Positions 16,577-26,093 are shown, counted from the stretch's first letter. The stretch: DNA of 64,000 nt from Flavimaribacter sp039888615 (GCA_039888615.1 JBDQQS010000012.1), one strand, 5' to 3'. The notes: generated from the letters alone by a model not told the origin. Numbers and translations are program-made.

Positions 16577-17176
16577 ATGCCTCGAATAGCCGTCATCATC
16601 GGCTCAACCCGCGACACCCGTTTCGCCGAAAAGCCGGCTCAATGGATCGCCGATTTTGCCAAATCTCGCGGCGACATGGAAGTGGAGCTCGTCGATATCA
16701 AGGACTTCGACCTGCCTTTCTTCAACGAAGCCGCCTCCAATTTCTGGATGTCGTCCAGTGATCCGAACGCCGTGCGCTGGCAGAACAAGATCGGCGAATT
16801 CGACGGATACATCTTCGTTACGTCCGAATATAACCGGTCAATACCGGCCTCTCTCAAGAATGCGCTCGACCAGGCATACAAGGAATGGATGAAGAAGCCT
16901 GCGGCGATTGTCGCCTATGGCGGCGTCGGCGGAGCGTTTGCGACCGATCATCTTCGCACCATCGCGATCGAGCTGCAGATGGTCCCGGTGCGCGGCGCGG
17001 TGCATATTGGCGGCGGCGAGTTCATGAAGGTCCATCCGATGGGCGAGAACAAGCCGATGAGCGAGATCGAGCAGGTTCTGACGCCTGGCGCAACCGCCAT
17101 GCTCGACAGTCTCCTGTGGTGGGCCAACCTGACGAAGAAGGGCCGTGAGGAAGACCTCGTCAAAGAAGCCGCATAG
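16577..17176 (+). CDS. NADPH-dependent FMN reductase family protein
   Basis: A 199-residue flavodoxin-fold enzyme. [18 protein letters not shown] binds the FMN phosphate, and [19 protein letters not shown] is the signature loop of the ArsH/ChrR/azoreductase-type FMN reductases. [15 protein letters not shown] completes the flavin pocket. The site AAAGGAG precedes ATG 16577. It probably reduces FMN, quinones or electrophiles with NAD(P)H, under control of the divergent HxlR regulator. The NIPSNAP and EamA genes follow on the same strand. Confidence 0.9.
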   Translation: MPRIAVIIGSTRDTRFAEKPAQWIADFAKSRGDMEVELVDIKDFDLPFFNEAASNFWMSSSDPNAVRWQNKIGEFDGYIFVTSEYNRSIPASLKNALDQAYKEWMKKPAAIVAYGGVGGAFATDHLRTIAIELQMVPVRGAVHIGGGEFMKVHPMGENKPMSEIEQVLTPGATAMLDSLLWWANLTKKGREEDLVKEAA

Positions 17177-17249
17177 TTCGATCTTCGTCGAAGCATTGGC
17201 GGAAACAATCGTGCCAGAGTGGTTCCGGAATCAACGAGAAACCGGAACC

Positions 17250-17588
17250 ATGATCACCTGCTTCATTCGCTATCACATAGACCCCACGAAGAAACAGCAA
17301 TTCATCGAATACGCCCGGAACTGGGGCGAGGCGATACCGCGGTGCGGCGCGGACCTCATCGGATATTTCGCCCCGCATGAGGGATCGGCGACGCTGGCCT
17401 ATGGCGTTTACAATATTGAGAGTCTGGCGGCGTATGAAGACTACCGCCGGCGGCTAGCCGAAGATCCGCTCGGCAGAGAGAATTATGAATTCGCTCAGCG
17501 AGAGAAATTCATCCTGCGCGAGGACCGGACCTTCCTGAAGCTCGCCTCCGCGCCGCATGGGGACAGCCGCATGTTCGACGCTGAATGA
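17250..17588 (+). CDS. NIPSNAP family protein
   Basis: A 112-residue protein with the dimeric alpha+beta barrel pattern of [47 protein letters not shown], then [33 protein letters not shown]. The ATG at 17250 is chosen because the family domain begins there; the frame is open further upstream without a good site. Function of bacterial members is unclear. Its stop overlaps the EamA gene start by 4 bases. Confidence 0.85.
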   Translation: MITCFIRYHIDPTKKQQFIEYARNWGEAIPRCGADLIGYFAPHEGSATLAYGVYNIESLAAYEDYRRRLAEDPLGRENYEFAQREKFILREDRTFLKLASAPHGDSRMFDAE

Positions 17589-18505
17589 GCGCGCGAGCCG
17601 GACGCGGGCGGGAACTTGCACTCCTTGCTCTGCTGGCCATGCTCTGGGGATCGTCCTATCTTTTCCTCAAGATCGCTGTGACGGAAATCCCGCCACTCAC
17701 GGTGATTGCGATTCGGGTCTCAATCGCGGCGCTCGTGCTCATGACGGTGCTGGCTGTTCGGGGGGAGAGGTTGCCGCGCGACATCGCGACTTGGCGAATG
17801 CTTTTTGTCCAATCTTTCTTCACCAGTATCGGAGCCTGGACGATCTTGGCCTGGGGAGCGCAATATGTCGAGAGCAGCCTCGCCAGCGTTCTCAATTCCA
17901 CGTCCCCCATTTTTGTCTTCTTCATAACGCTGATTGTCACGCGACATGAAAGCGTCGGTTTGCTGCGGTTTACCGGCGCCTGCCTCGGCCTCGCCGGCGT
18001 TGTACTGATCGTCGGCGTCGACGCCTTGCAGGGCCTCGGTCAACAGGTTGCAGGTCAGCTTGCGGCCGTCACCGGCGCCATTCTCTATGCATGCGCGGCC
18101 ATTTATGGCGGCCGGTTCGCGCATATGTCGTCGCCGGTCATTGCGGCCGGAACCATGGTCGCGGCGACGGCGGTTCTCGTACCGGTCAGCGTGATCGTGG
18201 ACCGGCCATGGACGCTTGATCCCTCGACTGCTGCAATCGTGTCCGCCGTGACCCTGGGCGTGTTCAGCACCGGCCTTGCTCTGTTGATCTATTTCCGTCT
18301 CGTCCGCACGCTCGGCTCTCTGGGCGTCGCCAGTCAGTCCTATTTGCGCGCCGGCATTGGTGTGCTTCTGGGTGTTGCGTTTCTCGGGGAACGTATGGAC
18401 GCCGTCGTCGCCATCGGGCTGGCGGCTGCGGTTTTGGGCGTCGCTCTCATCAATGCTCCCGTGTCGGGCTTTCTGCGCAGGAGCGCCCACCGCCCAGTGG
18501 CGTGA
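17585..18505 (+). CDS. EamA/DMT family transporter
   Basis: A 306-residue inner-membrane protein with about ten hydrophobic segments in two EamA repeats ([20 protein letters not shown]... and [19 protein letters not shown]...). [10 protein letters not shown] and [17 protein letters not shown] are typical. Such proteins export metabolites, amino acids or nucleosides. It is translationally coupled to the NIPSNAP gene through ATGA and ends before the DUF924 gene. Confidence 0.88.
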   Translation: MSARAGRGRELALLALLAMLWGSSYLFLKIAVTEIPPLTVIAIRVSIAALVLMTVLAVRGERLPRDIATWRMLFVQSFFTSIGAWTILAWGAQYVESSLASVLNSTSPIFVFFITLIVTRHESVGLLRFTGACLGLAGVVLIVGVDALQGLGQQVAGQLAAVTGAILYACAAIYGGRFAHMSSPVIAAGTMVAATAVLVPVSVIVDRPWTLDPSTAAIVSAVTLGVFSTGLALLIYFRLVRTLGSLGVASQSYLRAGIGVLLGVAFLGERMDAVVAIGLAAAVLGVALINAPVSGFLRRSAHRPVA

Positions 18506-18577
18506 TGCACATGGCCATTGCCTGTTGTGTCCTGAGAGTGAATGCGCAACATGGCGCGAAACCCGAAAAGGCGCGCC

Positions 18578-19237
18578 ATGACGACCGTCAACTGGAAAGA
18601 GGCATCCCCCGACATCATTCTCGATTTCTGGTTTCCGGATAACGGGCACGAGGCGTCGTTGGAAACGCACAGGGATTTCTGGGTCTGGCGCATGCGCGGC
18701 GGGGCCGATGAAGCGATCTGCTCCGATTTTGCAGAGCTGACCGAGGCGGCGGCGCGCGGCCTGCTCGATCACTGGGCGCAGACGCCCTATGGCCGGCTCG
18801 CACTCGTCATCGCGCTCGACCAGTTTCCACGTTCGCTATGGCGCGGAACGCCCGGCGCCTACGCCCAGGACATCAAGGCGGCGCGTCTTGTGCTCGAAGC
18901 CTTCGAGAACGGCCATTTCGGGGCGCTGAAGCACCCCTGGGAAAAGCAGTTTTATCTTATTTCCATCGGACATTGCGAGGGGCTGGATCACCTCAAGCGC
19001 ATGCGGATGCTCAGGCCCTACGCGCTCGCCATCCTCGAAGAGGCGCCAAAACATCTGATCCCGTCCTACCGCCGTTCGCTCGAACAGAACGACATCGTCA
19101 CCGGCGTTATCGAACGCTTCGGGCGGCATCCGCATCGCAACGCCATACTCGGGCGCGTCTCGACTGCGGATGAGGAGGCTTACATAGCAGCGGGAGAATT
19201 CCCGCACGAGCGCGAGATTCCTAAAACGCTGATCTGA
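18578..19237 (+). CDS. DUF924 family protein
   Basis: A 219-residue all-helical protein. ILDFWFPDNGHE, FWVWRMRGGADEAICSDF, LALVIALDQFPRSLWRGTPGAYAQD, HPWEKQFYLISIGHCEGLDHLKRM and FGRHPHRNAILGR are the ordered family motifs (TPR-like fold). Start choice is uncertain: ATG 18578 matches the usual N-terminus, but ATG 18542 in the same frame is possible. Biochemical role unknown. Confidence 0.88.
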   Translation: MTTVNWKEASPDIILDFWFPDNGHEASLETHRDFWVWRMRGGADEAICSDFAELTEAAARGLLDHWAQTPYGRLALVIALDQFPRSLWRGTPGAYAQDIKAARLVLEAFENGHFGALKHPWEKQFYLISIGHCEGLDHLKRMRMLRPYALAILEEAPKHLIPSYRRSLEQNDIVTGVIERFGRHPHRNAILGRVSTADEEAYIAAGEFPHEREIPKTLI

Positions 19238-19248
19238 TATCGCCGTCT

Positions 19249-19266
19249 CCCGCGCTTTTGCGCGGG
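19249..19266. terminator. Hairpin between convergent genes, possible bidirectional terminator
   Basis: CCCGCGC-TTTT-GCGCGGG is a perfect 7-base-pair stem that can be extended by TCTC/GAGA across one bulge. It lies in the 48-base gap between the convergent DUF924 and adenylate cyclase genes. No run of T follows, so it may stop transcription weakly or with Rho. Confidence 0.45.
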
Positions 19267-19285
19267 TGAGAATTGGATCTCGTTT

Positions 19286-20914
19286 CTACTTCGCCTGCCG
19301 GCGTTGCCTGACTTCGAAAAGGGCGGCCTCCAAGGCGTTTTCGATATGCTCGCTGTCATCGCGATCAAGACCGGCGAGATCCACGTGAAGATGGAAATGA
19401 TTGGAATTGCGGTCGATCACGTCGCCTGCTTCCTTGTCTACAAGGTCGTGAATGCCTTCCACGACATAGGGCACGACCTCGCGGCTGATGCCTTTCAGGG
19501 AGATCGGCTCCAGGGCGCGCGCCTTGATGGTGTTCTGCACCAGCGCATAGGTTTCGTAGCTGATGACGATGCCGCCCGGTTCGGCGATCGATTCCAGCCG
19601 CGCCGCCAGATTGGCCTCGGCGCCGATGATCGTGTAGTCCATCCGGTCGGCGCTGCCGAAATTGCCGACATTGCAGTAACCGGTGTTGATGCCCATGCGC
19701 GACTGGAAGGGCGCTTCTATGCCCTGCCGCCGCCATTCCCGGTTGAGCTCGACCATGCGTCGCTGCATGGCGATCGCCATTTCGAGGCAGGCCTGGGCGT
19801 CGCCGGCGGCGCCCTTCGTTTCCGGGTCGCCGAAGAAGACGAGAATGGCGTCGCCGATGAATTTGTCGACGGTGGCGCCGTATTCATGGGCGATCTTCGC
19901 CATCTCCGTGAAATACTCGTTCAGAAGGCTCGTCAGTTCCTCTGGCTGCAGCCGCTCGGAGGTGACCGTGAAATCCTTGATGTCCGAGAAGAAGATAGTG
20001 AGCTTCTTGCGCTCCGTCGAAATGACGGCGTCGCGGGCGCCGCTGAAAATCGACTTGTAGACCTGCGGCGACAGATACTTTGATATTTTCATGGAGACGG
20101 AGGCGAGGAAGGAGTTCGCCTCTTCGAGTTCGTCGTTCATCCGGCCGAACTGGACGGCCTGACGCCATTGCAGGAAGGCGAAGGCCAGTCCGAAAGAGCC
20201 TGCAGCCAGCAGATAGAGCAGCAAATATTTGAACGAGAAGATGTTCGCGGCGATCGGCTGCTCCAGCGTAATCGACTGGATGCCGCGTATGTCGCCCGCC
20301 TTCCAGTCCTGGCGGGGGCTCAGCGGATGGCTGTTGTGGCAGGCGACGCAGGCCTTTCCCATGACAATGGGAACCGCCATGCGGATCTGCCGGCTGAGCG
20401 TCGAACCGGATATTTCCGTCACGCTCGCGTCGGGATCGCCCTCCGCCCTGAGTTGTTGCAGCGCCAACGTCTCGAAGCTGTCCAGATTGTGGGGAGCGCG
20501 GCTCTTGAAGGGCTCATCCGAAACGAATCGATAGCGAATGCTGTTGCCGACCACATCGATCACTTGGCCGAGCTCAATGGAAAGCGTCGCCGGTATCGGG
20601 ATGCCGCCGTCGATTTCGCGATAATTCTGCGCCGGCGTGGTTTCGCCATGGTTTGCCAGCACCCGACCGACGACGTTGGAGGAATAGTAGCCGCGAATTT
20701 CTGAGATCATCGAGTTGAGCTGGCCGGCCTGCCGGTTCAGCGAGGTGTTCGACAGGTCTCTCAGATCCAGCCATACGGCAACAGGCAGGGCTGCCAGGGC
20801 GATGATGACGAACAGGCTGAACCACAACGGATGCTTCATCAGAGCGCGGCCGATCCTGTCGGCGGCGGCGGCGAGGCCGTCTGACGGGTCGGAACTGTGC
20901 TGCGGCTCTGCCAT
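19286..20914 (-). CDS. Membrane adenylate/guanylate cyclase with an N-terminal CxxCH (Tll0287-like) sensor domain
   Basis: A 542-residue class III cyclase. A transmembrane segment (about 30-52, LWFSLFVIIALAALPVAVWL) precedes a periplasmic region of about 190 residues resembling the DUF3365/Tll0287-like haem-binding domain, with CVACH near residue 190 as a haem c attachment motif. A second segment (KYLLLYLLAAGSFGLAFAFLQW) leads to the catalytic domain: FFSDIKDFTVTSERL and GDAILVFFGDPE provide the metal aspartates, GINTGYCNVGNFGS and DYTIIGAEANLAARLE the substrate-side motifs. It should make cAMP (or cGMP) in the cytoplasm in response to a periplasmic redox or gas signal. That sensing role is inferred. 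Confidence 0.88.
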   Translation of the reverse strand: MAEPQHSSDPSDGLAAAADRIGRALMKHPLWFSLFVIIALAALPVAVWLDLRDLSNTSLNRQAGQLNSMISEIRGYYSSNVVGRVLANHGETTPAQNYREIDGGIPIPATLSIELGQVIDVVGNSIRYRFVSDEPFKSRAPHNLDSFETLALQQLRAEGDPDASVTEISGSTLSRQIRMAVPIVMGKACVACHNSHPLSPRQDWKAGDIRGIQSITLEQPIAANIFSFKYLLLYLLAAGSFGLAFAFLQWRQAVQFGRMNDELEEANSFLASVSMKISKYLSPQVYKSIFSGARDAVISTERKKLTIFFSDIKDFTVTSERLQPEELTSLLNEYFTEMAKIAHEYGATVDKFIGDAILVFFGDPETKGAAGDAQACLEMAIAMQRRMVELNREWRRQGIEAPFQSRMGINTGYCNVGNFGSADRMDYTIIGAEANLAARLESIAEPGGIVISYETYALVQNTIKARALEPISLKGISREVVPYVVEGIHDLVDKEAGDVIDRNSNHFHLHVDLAGLDRDDSEHIENALEAALFEVRQRRQAK

Positions 20915-21016
20915 CGCTTGTCACGTCCTGATCTGGTCGTGTGATATTGAATTGATGCAACCGGAAATTAAGCGCCAGGATAAACCGGTTTTGGTTAACG
21001 GATGCCTTAAATCCGA

Positions 21017-21931
21017 TCAGTCTTTCGTCGCCATCGAAGGCGGCGTCACCAAGCGCCGCGCGGCGACCGCCTCGCGATGTGAAATGAAGGTCGCGGCGGC
21101 GACAACGATGCCACCGCCGAGCATCACAAAGGGATCGAGTGGTTCGCCGAACAGGATGATGCCGATAAGCGCCGCCCATACCAGTTGAAGAAACTGGATC
21201 GGCTGGGTGATGGTGATGGGCGCGGCGCGAAACGCGCGCGTCATCGTAAAATGACCCAGGGTCGCCACCGCCGCCGTAATGGCCAGCCAGAGCGTGTCGG
21301 AGAGCGACGGGGTCGTCCATGTGAAGATAGCGAAGGGCAGCAGGATCAGCGTGCAGAAAATGGAGAGCATCAGCACGATTTCGGAAACGTCGGCTTTTTC
21401 GGTCAGGTGCTTGGCGAGCAGAAAGGAGGTTGCGAACAGCGGGGCTGCGCAGAGCTGGGCGATCTGGCCGCTGGAAAATTCGCTCAAGCCCGGCCTGAGG
21501 ATCACCATGGTGCCGAGCAGACCCACCACGAGGGCGGTGATGCGCCGCGCATGCAGTTTTTCGTTCATGAACAGGGCGGCGCCAATGGTTACGAACAGCG
21601 GCGCGACATATCCGAGCGCAGTGACTTCGGCGATCGGGAGGCGGGCCATGGCGTAGAACCACATGATCACGGCGATGCCGTGGATCGTGCCGCGGATCGC
21701 GTGCAGTTTCATGATAGCGGGTTTTGGCGGCCGCTTCATCATCCGGATCAGCATGGGCAAAAAGAAGAGGACGCCGAATGCATAGCGCAGGAAGGCGGCT
21801 TCCGGCGCGGACACGCTTGTACCGACAAAGCGCACGATGCCGGTGACGCATGCAAAGCACAGCGTCGTCAGAACCATCCATCCGATGCCCGCCATAACGG
21901 AATCGGTGGGTCGTGTCGCATTGTCACTCAT
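21017..21931 (-). CDS. EamA/DMT family transporter (RhaT/RarD-like)
   Basis: A 304-residue protein with ten hydrophobic segments and two EamA repeats: GIGWMVLTTLCFACVTGIVRFVG at the N-terminus, PIAEVTALGYVAPLFVTIGAALFMNEKLHARRI at the end of repeat one and PIQFLQLVWAALIGIILFGEPLDPFVMLGGGIVVAAATF in repeat two. Likely exports a metabolite. It is unrelated in sequence detail to the other EamA protein at 17585. It precedes the cyclase gene on the minus strand by about 100 bases. Confidence 0.88.
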   Translation of the reverse strand: MSDNATRPTDSVMAGIGWMVLTTLCFACVTGIVRFVGTSVSAPEAAFLRYAFGVLFFLPMLIRMMKRPPKPAIMKLHAIRGTIHGIAVIMWFYAMARLPIAEVTALGYVAPLFVTIGAALFMNEKLHARRITALVVGLLGTMVILRPGLSEFSSGQIAQLCAAPLFATSFLLAKHLTEKADVSEIVLMLSIFCTLILLPFAIFTWTTPSLSDTLWLAITAAVATLGHFTMTRAFRAAPITITQPIQFLQLVWAALIGIILFGEPLDPFVMLGGGIVVAAATFISHREAVAARRLVTPPSMATKD

Positions 21932-22091
21932 AAATCCCGGCCATGTCGCAAAAGGGGTGCTGGAGCAGGCGCTCTTTTGATGCCTTCCTCCCGAAGGAGA
22001 TCAAGCATGCACAGATTTTGATGGTGAACAAGTTAAGCTCGAAAGGTGTGGTGAAACACATTCTCACCAATAACGGGCACCCTGTCTGGTC

Positions 22092-22120
22092 TTGACATTT
22101 GCGCCGCGATCCTGTTTACC
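22092..22120 (+). promoter_or_regulatory. Probable ffh operon promoter
   Basis: TTGACA at 22092-22097 followed after 16-17 bases by GTTTAC/TTTACC fits the loose alphaproteobacterial housekeeping consensus. A start near 22127 would give a leader of about 230 bases before ffh. Confidence 0.45.
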
Positions 22121-22203
22121 GCGCCCACTATCCGCGAAGAGTTGAAACTCCGAGCCGCTGACCGGGACCCGCAAAGGTGTAAAGAGATCCCGGAAGCCAA
22201 CAT

Positions 22204-22248
22204 CCGGCAGCGCAGTGCGCCCCCGGGTGCGTTTTTGCATTGCGCCGG
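22204..22248 (+). promoter_or_regulatory. Structured element in the ffh leader
   Basis: CCGG and GCGCAGTGC (22204-22218) pair with GCATTGCGC and CGG (22237-22248), a 9-base-pair stem with one G-U pair extended by 3-4 pairs across a 2-base bulge. The loop (22219-22236) contains GCCCCCGGGTGCG then five T. It could be a post-transcriptional control element; no known riboswitch class is recognised. Confidence 0.35.
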
Positions 22249-22358
22249 TCTTTGAGGCCGGTCAAACCGTTCCGGCTAAATCGGCAAGCCGGGGTTGCGA
22301 TCACGCGGATGAAGAACGATCTTTCGGGGAATGACCCTCGGAAGAGAAGGATTGATGG

Positions 22359-23924
22359 ATGTTTGAAAGCCTGCAGGACCGCCTCGGTTCCATTCTCAAC
22401 GGACTGACCGGCCGTGGCGCGCTGTCCGACAAGGATGTGTCGGCCGCGCTGCGCGAGGTGCGTCGGGCGCTGCTCGAGGCCGACGTGGCGCTCGAAGTCG
22501 TGCGCGATTTCACCGAAAAAGTGCGTGAGAAAGCCGTCGGCTCCGAGGTCCTCAAATCCATCAAGCCCGGCCAGATGGTCGTCAAGATCGTCCATGACGA
22601 ACTGGTCGAAATGCTGGGTTCCGAAGGCGTTGCGATCGATCTGAACGCGCCGGCGCCGGTTGTCGTCATGATGGTCGGTCTGCAGGGCTCGGGCAAGACC
22701 ACGACCACCGGCAAGATCGCCGCTCGACTGACCCAGCGCGACCGTCGCAAGGTGCTGATGGCCTCGCTCGACACGCGCCGTCCGGCCGCCCAGGAGCAAT
22801 TGCGCCAGATTGGCGAACAGACCGGCGTCGAAACGCTGCCGATCATTCCCGGCCAGTCGCCCACCGACATCGCCGGACGCGCCGTCCAGGCGGCGAAGCT
22901 CGGCGGCCACGACGTTGTCATCCTTGATACGGCCGGCCGCACCCATATCGACGAGCCGCTGATGGTCGAGATGGCCAATATCCGGCAAAAGGCCAACCCG
23001 CATGAAATCCTGCTGGTGGCCGACGCCCTGACCGGTCAGGACGCCGTCAACCTCGCGCGCAACTTCGACGATCGCGTCGGAATAACCGGCCTCGTGCTCA
23101 CCCGCATGGACGGCGACGGCCGCGGCGGCGCGGCGCTTTCCATGCGCGCGGTCACCGGCAAGCCGATCAAGCTCATCGGCGTCGGCGAGAAGATGGACGC
23201 GCTTGAGGAATTCCACCCCAAGCGCATCGCCGACCGCATTCTCGGCATGGGCGATATCGTGTCGCTGGTGGAAAAGGCGGCCGAATCGATCGACGCGGAA
23301 AAAGCGCAGGCCATGGCCGAGCGCATGAAGGCCGGCAAGTTCGATCTCAACGACCTGGAAGACCAGCTCAAGCAGATGCAGAAGCTCGGCGGCGTCGGCG
23401 GCATCATGGGCATGATGCCCGGCGTCGGCAAGATGAAGGACCAGATGGCGGCGGCCGGTGTCGACGATTCGATCTTCAAGCGCCAGCTCGCGATAATATC
23501 TTCCATGACGCGCCGCGAACGCGCGCATCCCGAACTCCTGAAACATTCGCGCAAGAAGCGTATCGCCGCCGGATCGGGCACCAGCGCGGCCGACATCAAC
23601 AAGCTGCTCAAGATGCACCGCCAGATGGGCGACATGATGAAATCCATGGGCGGCAAGGGCAAGAAGGGCGGCATGCTCGGCAAGATGATGGGCGGTCTCG
23701 GCGGCGGCATGGGCGGCCTCGGAGGCATGGGCGGCATGCCGGATCTGTCCTCGATGGATCCGAAGCAACTCGAAGCCCTGCAGAAACAGGCCGAGGCGGC
23801 GGGCCTCGGCAAGGGAAGCGGCGGGCTTCCCGGTCTTGGAGGAGGAATGCCCGGAGCGGGCGGATTGCCGGGGCTTGGCGGCCCGCGGCTTCCCGGATTG
23901 CCCGGCGTTCAGAAAAAGAAGTGA
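22359..23924 (+). CDS. ffh: Signal recognition particle protein Ffh
   Basis: A 521-residue GTPase that binds 4.5S RNA and signal sequences. It starts MFESLQDRLGSILNGLTGRGALSDKDVSAALREVRRALLEADVAL (N domain). The G domain has GLQGSGKTTTTGKIA, DTRRPAAQEQL, LDTAGR and [14 protein letters not shown]. The C-terminal M domain is Met- and Gly-rich (GGIMGMMPGVGKMKDQM, SMTRRERAHPELL...RKKRIAAGSGTS) and ends with a long Gly/Met/Pro tail usual in rhizobia. It heads the operon with chorismate mutase and rpsP. Confidence 0.96.
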   Translation: MFESLQDRLGSILNGLTGRGALSDKDVSAALREVRRALLEADVALEVVRDFTEKVREKAVGSEVLKSIKPGQMVVKIVHDELVEMLGSEGVAIDLNAPAPVVVMMVGLQGSGKTTTTGKIAARLTQRDRRKVLMASLDTRRPAAQEQLRQIGEQTGVETLPIIPGQSPTDIAGRAVQAAKLGGHDVVILDTAGRTHIDEPLMVEMANIRQKANPHEILLVADALTGQDAVNLARNFDDRVGITGLVLTRMDGDGRGGAALSMRAVTGKPIKLIGVGEKMDALEEFHPKRIADRILGMGDIVSLVEKAAESIDAEKAQAMAERMKAGKFDLNDLEDQLKQMQKLGGVGGIMGMMPGVGKMKDQMAAAGVDDSIFKRQLAIISSMTRRERAHPELLKHSRKKRIAAGSGTSAADINKLLKMHRQMGDMMKSMGGKGKKGGMLGKMMGGLGGGMGGLGGMGGMPDLSSMDPKQLEALQKQAEAAGLGKGSGGLPGLGGGMPGAGGLPGLGGPRLPGLPGVQKKK

Positions 23925-23931
23925 GAAGACA

Positions 23932-24234
23932 ATGAGCACCGATCCGCAACAGCAGCTCGCCGAGCTGCGCCGCTCGATCGACAATTTCGACGCGGCGCTG
24001 ATTCATATTCTTGCGGAACGGTTCCGCTGCACCCAGGCCGTCGGGCGCCTCAAGGCGGAATTCGATATGCCGCCGGCCGATCCGGACCGGGAGAAGATAC
24101 AGGTCGAACGGTTGAGGCGTCTTGCCTCGGAAGCCGATCTCGACACCGATTTCGCCGAGGCGTTCCTGAACTTCATCATCAAGGAAGTCATACGGCACCA
24201 CGAAGCTTTTCGCGAGGAGGCGGCGGCCAAATAG
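23932..24234 (+). CDS. Chorismate mutase (AroQ-type)
   Basis: A 100-residue all-helical AroQ-class chorismate mutase, converting chorismate to prephenate for Phe/Tyr synthesis. [35 protein letters not shown] carries the first active-site Arg and the RxxxxxxVGxxK-like region, and [20 protein letters not shown] with [13 protein letters not shown] completes it. The start ATG 23932 lies 7 bases after the ffh stop. Some members of this small family use isochorismate (PchB-like), but the position between ffh and rpsP is the usual rhizobial chorismate mutase location. Confidence 0.88.
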   Translation: MSTDPQQQLAELRRSIDNFDAALIHILAERFRCTQAVGRLKAEFDMPPADPDREKIQVERLRRLASEADLDTDFAEAFLNFIIKEVIRHHEAFREEAAAK

Positions 24235-24313
24235 CCCGCCCGCAGACGCGAACGGAACAGGCCGCCGCGGCGGTCGTAAACAGAAACGAACGAGTAACGA
24301 AGGAATAGAACTC

Positions 24314-24697
24314 ATGGCACTGAAAATTCGTCTGGCCCGTGGCGGCTCCAAAAAGCGTCCCTACTATCATGTCGTCGTCGCCGATGTGCGTTCGCCGCGC
24401 GATGGCCGCTTCATTGAAAAGCTCGGCATGTGGAACCCGATGCTGCCGAAGGACGCCCAGCGCGTCGAACTGAACGAGGAGCGCATCAAGCACTGGCTCG
24501 ATCAGGGCGCAAAGCCGACCGACCGCGTTCTGCGCTTCCTCGACGCAGCTGGCCTTGCAAAGCGTACGGAACGCAACAATCCGAACAAGGCGCTGCCCGG
24601 CAAGAAGGCGCAGGAGCGTATCGATGAGCAGAAGGCTAAGGCCGAAGAAGCAGCCGCCGCCGCAGACGCTCCGGCCGAGGAAGCCGCCGCCGAATAG
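24314..24697 (+). CDS. rpsP: 30S ribosomal protein S16
   Basis: A 127-residue S16. It begins [42 protein letters not shown], the complete family signature, with [12 protein letters not shown] later. The last about 40 residues are a Lys/Glu/Ala-rich extension common in alphaproteobacteria. An AAGGAA site precedes ATG 24314. It stands in the standard order rpsP-rimM-trmD-rplS. Confidence 0.96.
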   Translation: MALKIRLARGGSKKRPYYHVVVADVRSPRDGRFIEKLGMWNPMLPKDAQRVELNEERIKHWLDQGAKPTDRVLRFLDAAGLAKRTERNNPNKALPGKKAQERIDEQKAKAEEAAAAADAPAEEAAAE

Positions 24698-24754
24698 GCG
24701 GCGATACGGGGCGGCGGGCCAGGCGGTTCCCGCTCCATTCGGATCTGACTGCTG

Positions 24755-25342
24755 ATGTCGGGCGGCAAACAACCGGTTCTCATGGCTGTGATCGGCGCGC
24801 CGCACGGCGTCAGGGGAGAGGTGCGGGTCAAGCCCTTCGGCGAAGACCCGCTTGCGCTTGGCGACTACGGGCCGCTGTTCGACGACAAGGGCAACGCCTA
24901 TAAAGTCAAGGCGATCCGGCCCTCCAAGACGGTCGTCGTCGTGCGTTTCGACGCGGTCAACAGCCGGGAGCAAGCCGAAGCCCTGAACGGAACCGAGCTT
25001 TTCATCGATCGGTCCCGCCTGCCGGATGATGCGCTCGAAGACGACGAGTATTTCCAGGCCGATCTTGTCGGAATGACCGTTCGCGACGCCGAGGCGAAGG
25101 ATTACGGACAGGTGATCGCCATTCATGATTTCGGCGGCGGCGATATTATCGAACTGCGCAAGGGCGACGCCCGTTCGGTGATGATCCCTTTCAACGGGGA
25201 CGCGGTCACCGATATCGACATGGAAAGCCGCGTCATAACGGTTTCGCCGCTCGAGGCCGGTCTCGGGGACGAAGACGAGCCAGGCCCCGGCAGCCGCAAA
25301 CGGCGTCCGCCGCGCCGCAAGCAGGCGGAGCAGGGCGGTTGA
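24755..25342 (+). CDS. rimM: Ribosome maturation factor RimM
   Basis: A 195-residue factor for 30S assembly near S19. The N-terminal RimM domain starts [25 protein letters not shown] and the PRC-barrel part includes [14 protein letters not shown] and DVDM-type strands ending [12 protein letters not shown] basic C-terminal tail ([17 protein letters not shown]) is extra. The stop overlaps the trmD start (TTGA), so the two are coupled. Confidence 0.94.
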   Translation: MSGGKQPVLMAVIGAPHGVRGEVRVKPFGEDPLALGDYGPLFDDKGNAYKVKAIRPSKTVVVVRFDAVNSREQAEALNGTELFIDRSRLPDDALEDDEYFQADLVGMTVRDAEAKDYGQVIAIHDFGGGDIIELRKGDARSVMIPFNGDAVTDIDMESRVITVSPLEAGLGDEDEPGPGSRKRRPPRRKQAEQGG

Positions 25343-26043
25343 GTTTCCGCGCGAGCATTCTCACCCTCTATCCGCAGATGTTTCCGGGACCCTTGTCCGC
25401 ATCGCTCGCCGGCCGGGCGCTCGAGCGTGGCGACTGGTCGCTTGAGACGGTCCAGATCCGCGACTTTGCGACCGACCGGCATCGCAGAGTTGACGACACG
25501 CCGGCCGGCGGCGGCGCCGGCATGGTTCTGAAGGCCGACGTGCTGGCGCGCGCAATCGATCATGCCAGCCCTGAGAGCGATGCGCGGCCAAGACTTCTCA
25601 TGAGCCCGCGCGGCGCGCCTTTGACGCAGGAACGCGTGCGCGCGTTGGCAGAGGGTCACGGCGTCGTCATCGTCTGCGGCCGTTTCGAGGGCGTCGACCA
25701 GCGGGTTATCGACGGCCGCGATCTGGAAGAATTGTCGGTCGGCGATTATGTCCTGTCCGGAGGCGAACCGGCGGCGATCGTCGTGCTCGATGCGATCGTG
25801 CGGCTTCTGCCCGGCGTCATGGGCAACGCTCATTCCGGGCAGTCGGAAAGTTTCGAGGACGATCTCCTGGAATATCCGCAGTACACGAAACCGCCGGCCT
25901 TCGAGGGTCGGTCGATCCCGGAGGTGCTGTTGTCCGGCAACCATGCGGAGATCGATCGCTGGCGCCGGGAGCAATCGGAGGCGTTGACGATGCGTCGCCG
26001 TCCGGATCTTCGCGAACGCAAAAAAAACGAGCAGAAGGGATGA
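25339..26043 (+). CDS. trmD: tRNA (guanine-N1)-methyltransferase TrmD
   Basis: A 234-residue SPOUT enzyme that makes m1G37. [26 protein letters not shown] opens it, [17 protein letters not shown] and [13 protein letters not shown] give the cofactor-knot region, and [29 protein letters not shown] is the signature. The start is a TTG that overlaps the rimM stop; no ATG fits the family N-terminus. Length is usual. Confidence 0.95.
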   Translation: MSFRASILTLYPQMFPGPLSASLAGRALERGDWSLETVQIRDFATDRHRRVDDTPAGGGAGMVLKADVLARAIDHASPESDARPRLLMSPRGAPLTQERVRALAEGHGVVIVCGRFEGVDQRVIDGRDLEELSVGDYVLSGGEPAAIVVLDAIVRLLPGVMGNAHSGQSESFEDDLLEYPQYTKPPAFEGRSIPEVLLSGNHAEIDRWRREQSEALTMRRRPDLRERKKNEQKG

Positions 26044-26077
26044 CATGGCGGGGTTCATGGTGTAATAGCCCCCGCAA

Positions 26078-26093
26078 CTCGGATCAATCCGAG
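26078..26093 (+). promoter_or_regulatory. Hairpin between trmD and rplS
   Basis: CTCGGAT-CA-ATCCGAG is a perfect 7-base-pair stem in the 168-base gap before rplS. No T-run follows, so it is not a standard terminator. It may control L19 output or mRNA processing in this operon; function is inferred from position only. Confidence 0.35.

Larger units (their letters stand above)
21932..22358. other. Intergenic region with the long ffh leader
   Basis: This 427-base gap separates the divergent EamA and ffh genes and holds no convincing coding frame. It contains a small hairpin TGGTGA/TCACCA (22049-22069), a -35-like TTGACA at 22092, and then about 230 bases of leader before ffh with a stable hairpin at 22204-22248. 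No SRP RNA core sequence (GGAAGGAAGC-like) was found here. Confidence 0.5.

Noticed and set aside
21932..22358. SRP (4.5S) RNA gene beside ffh
   Set aside because: The universally conserved GGAAGGAAGC-like loop sequence is absent; the hairpins there do not match the SRP Alu-less fold.
22128..23984. 618-codon minus-strand frame
   Set aside because: It mirrors ffh, is His/Ala/Leu-rich without family motifs, and has no ribosome site.
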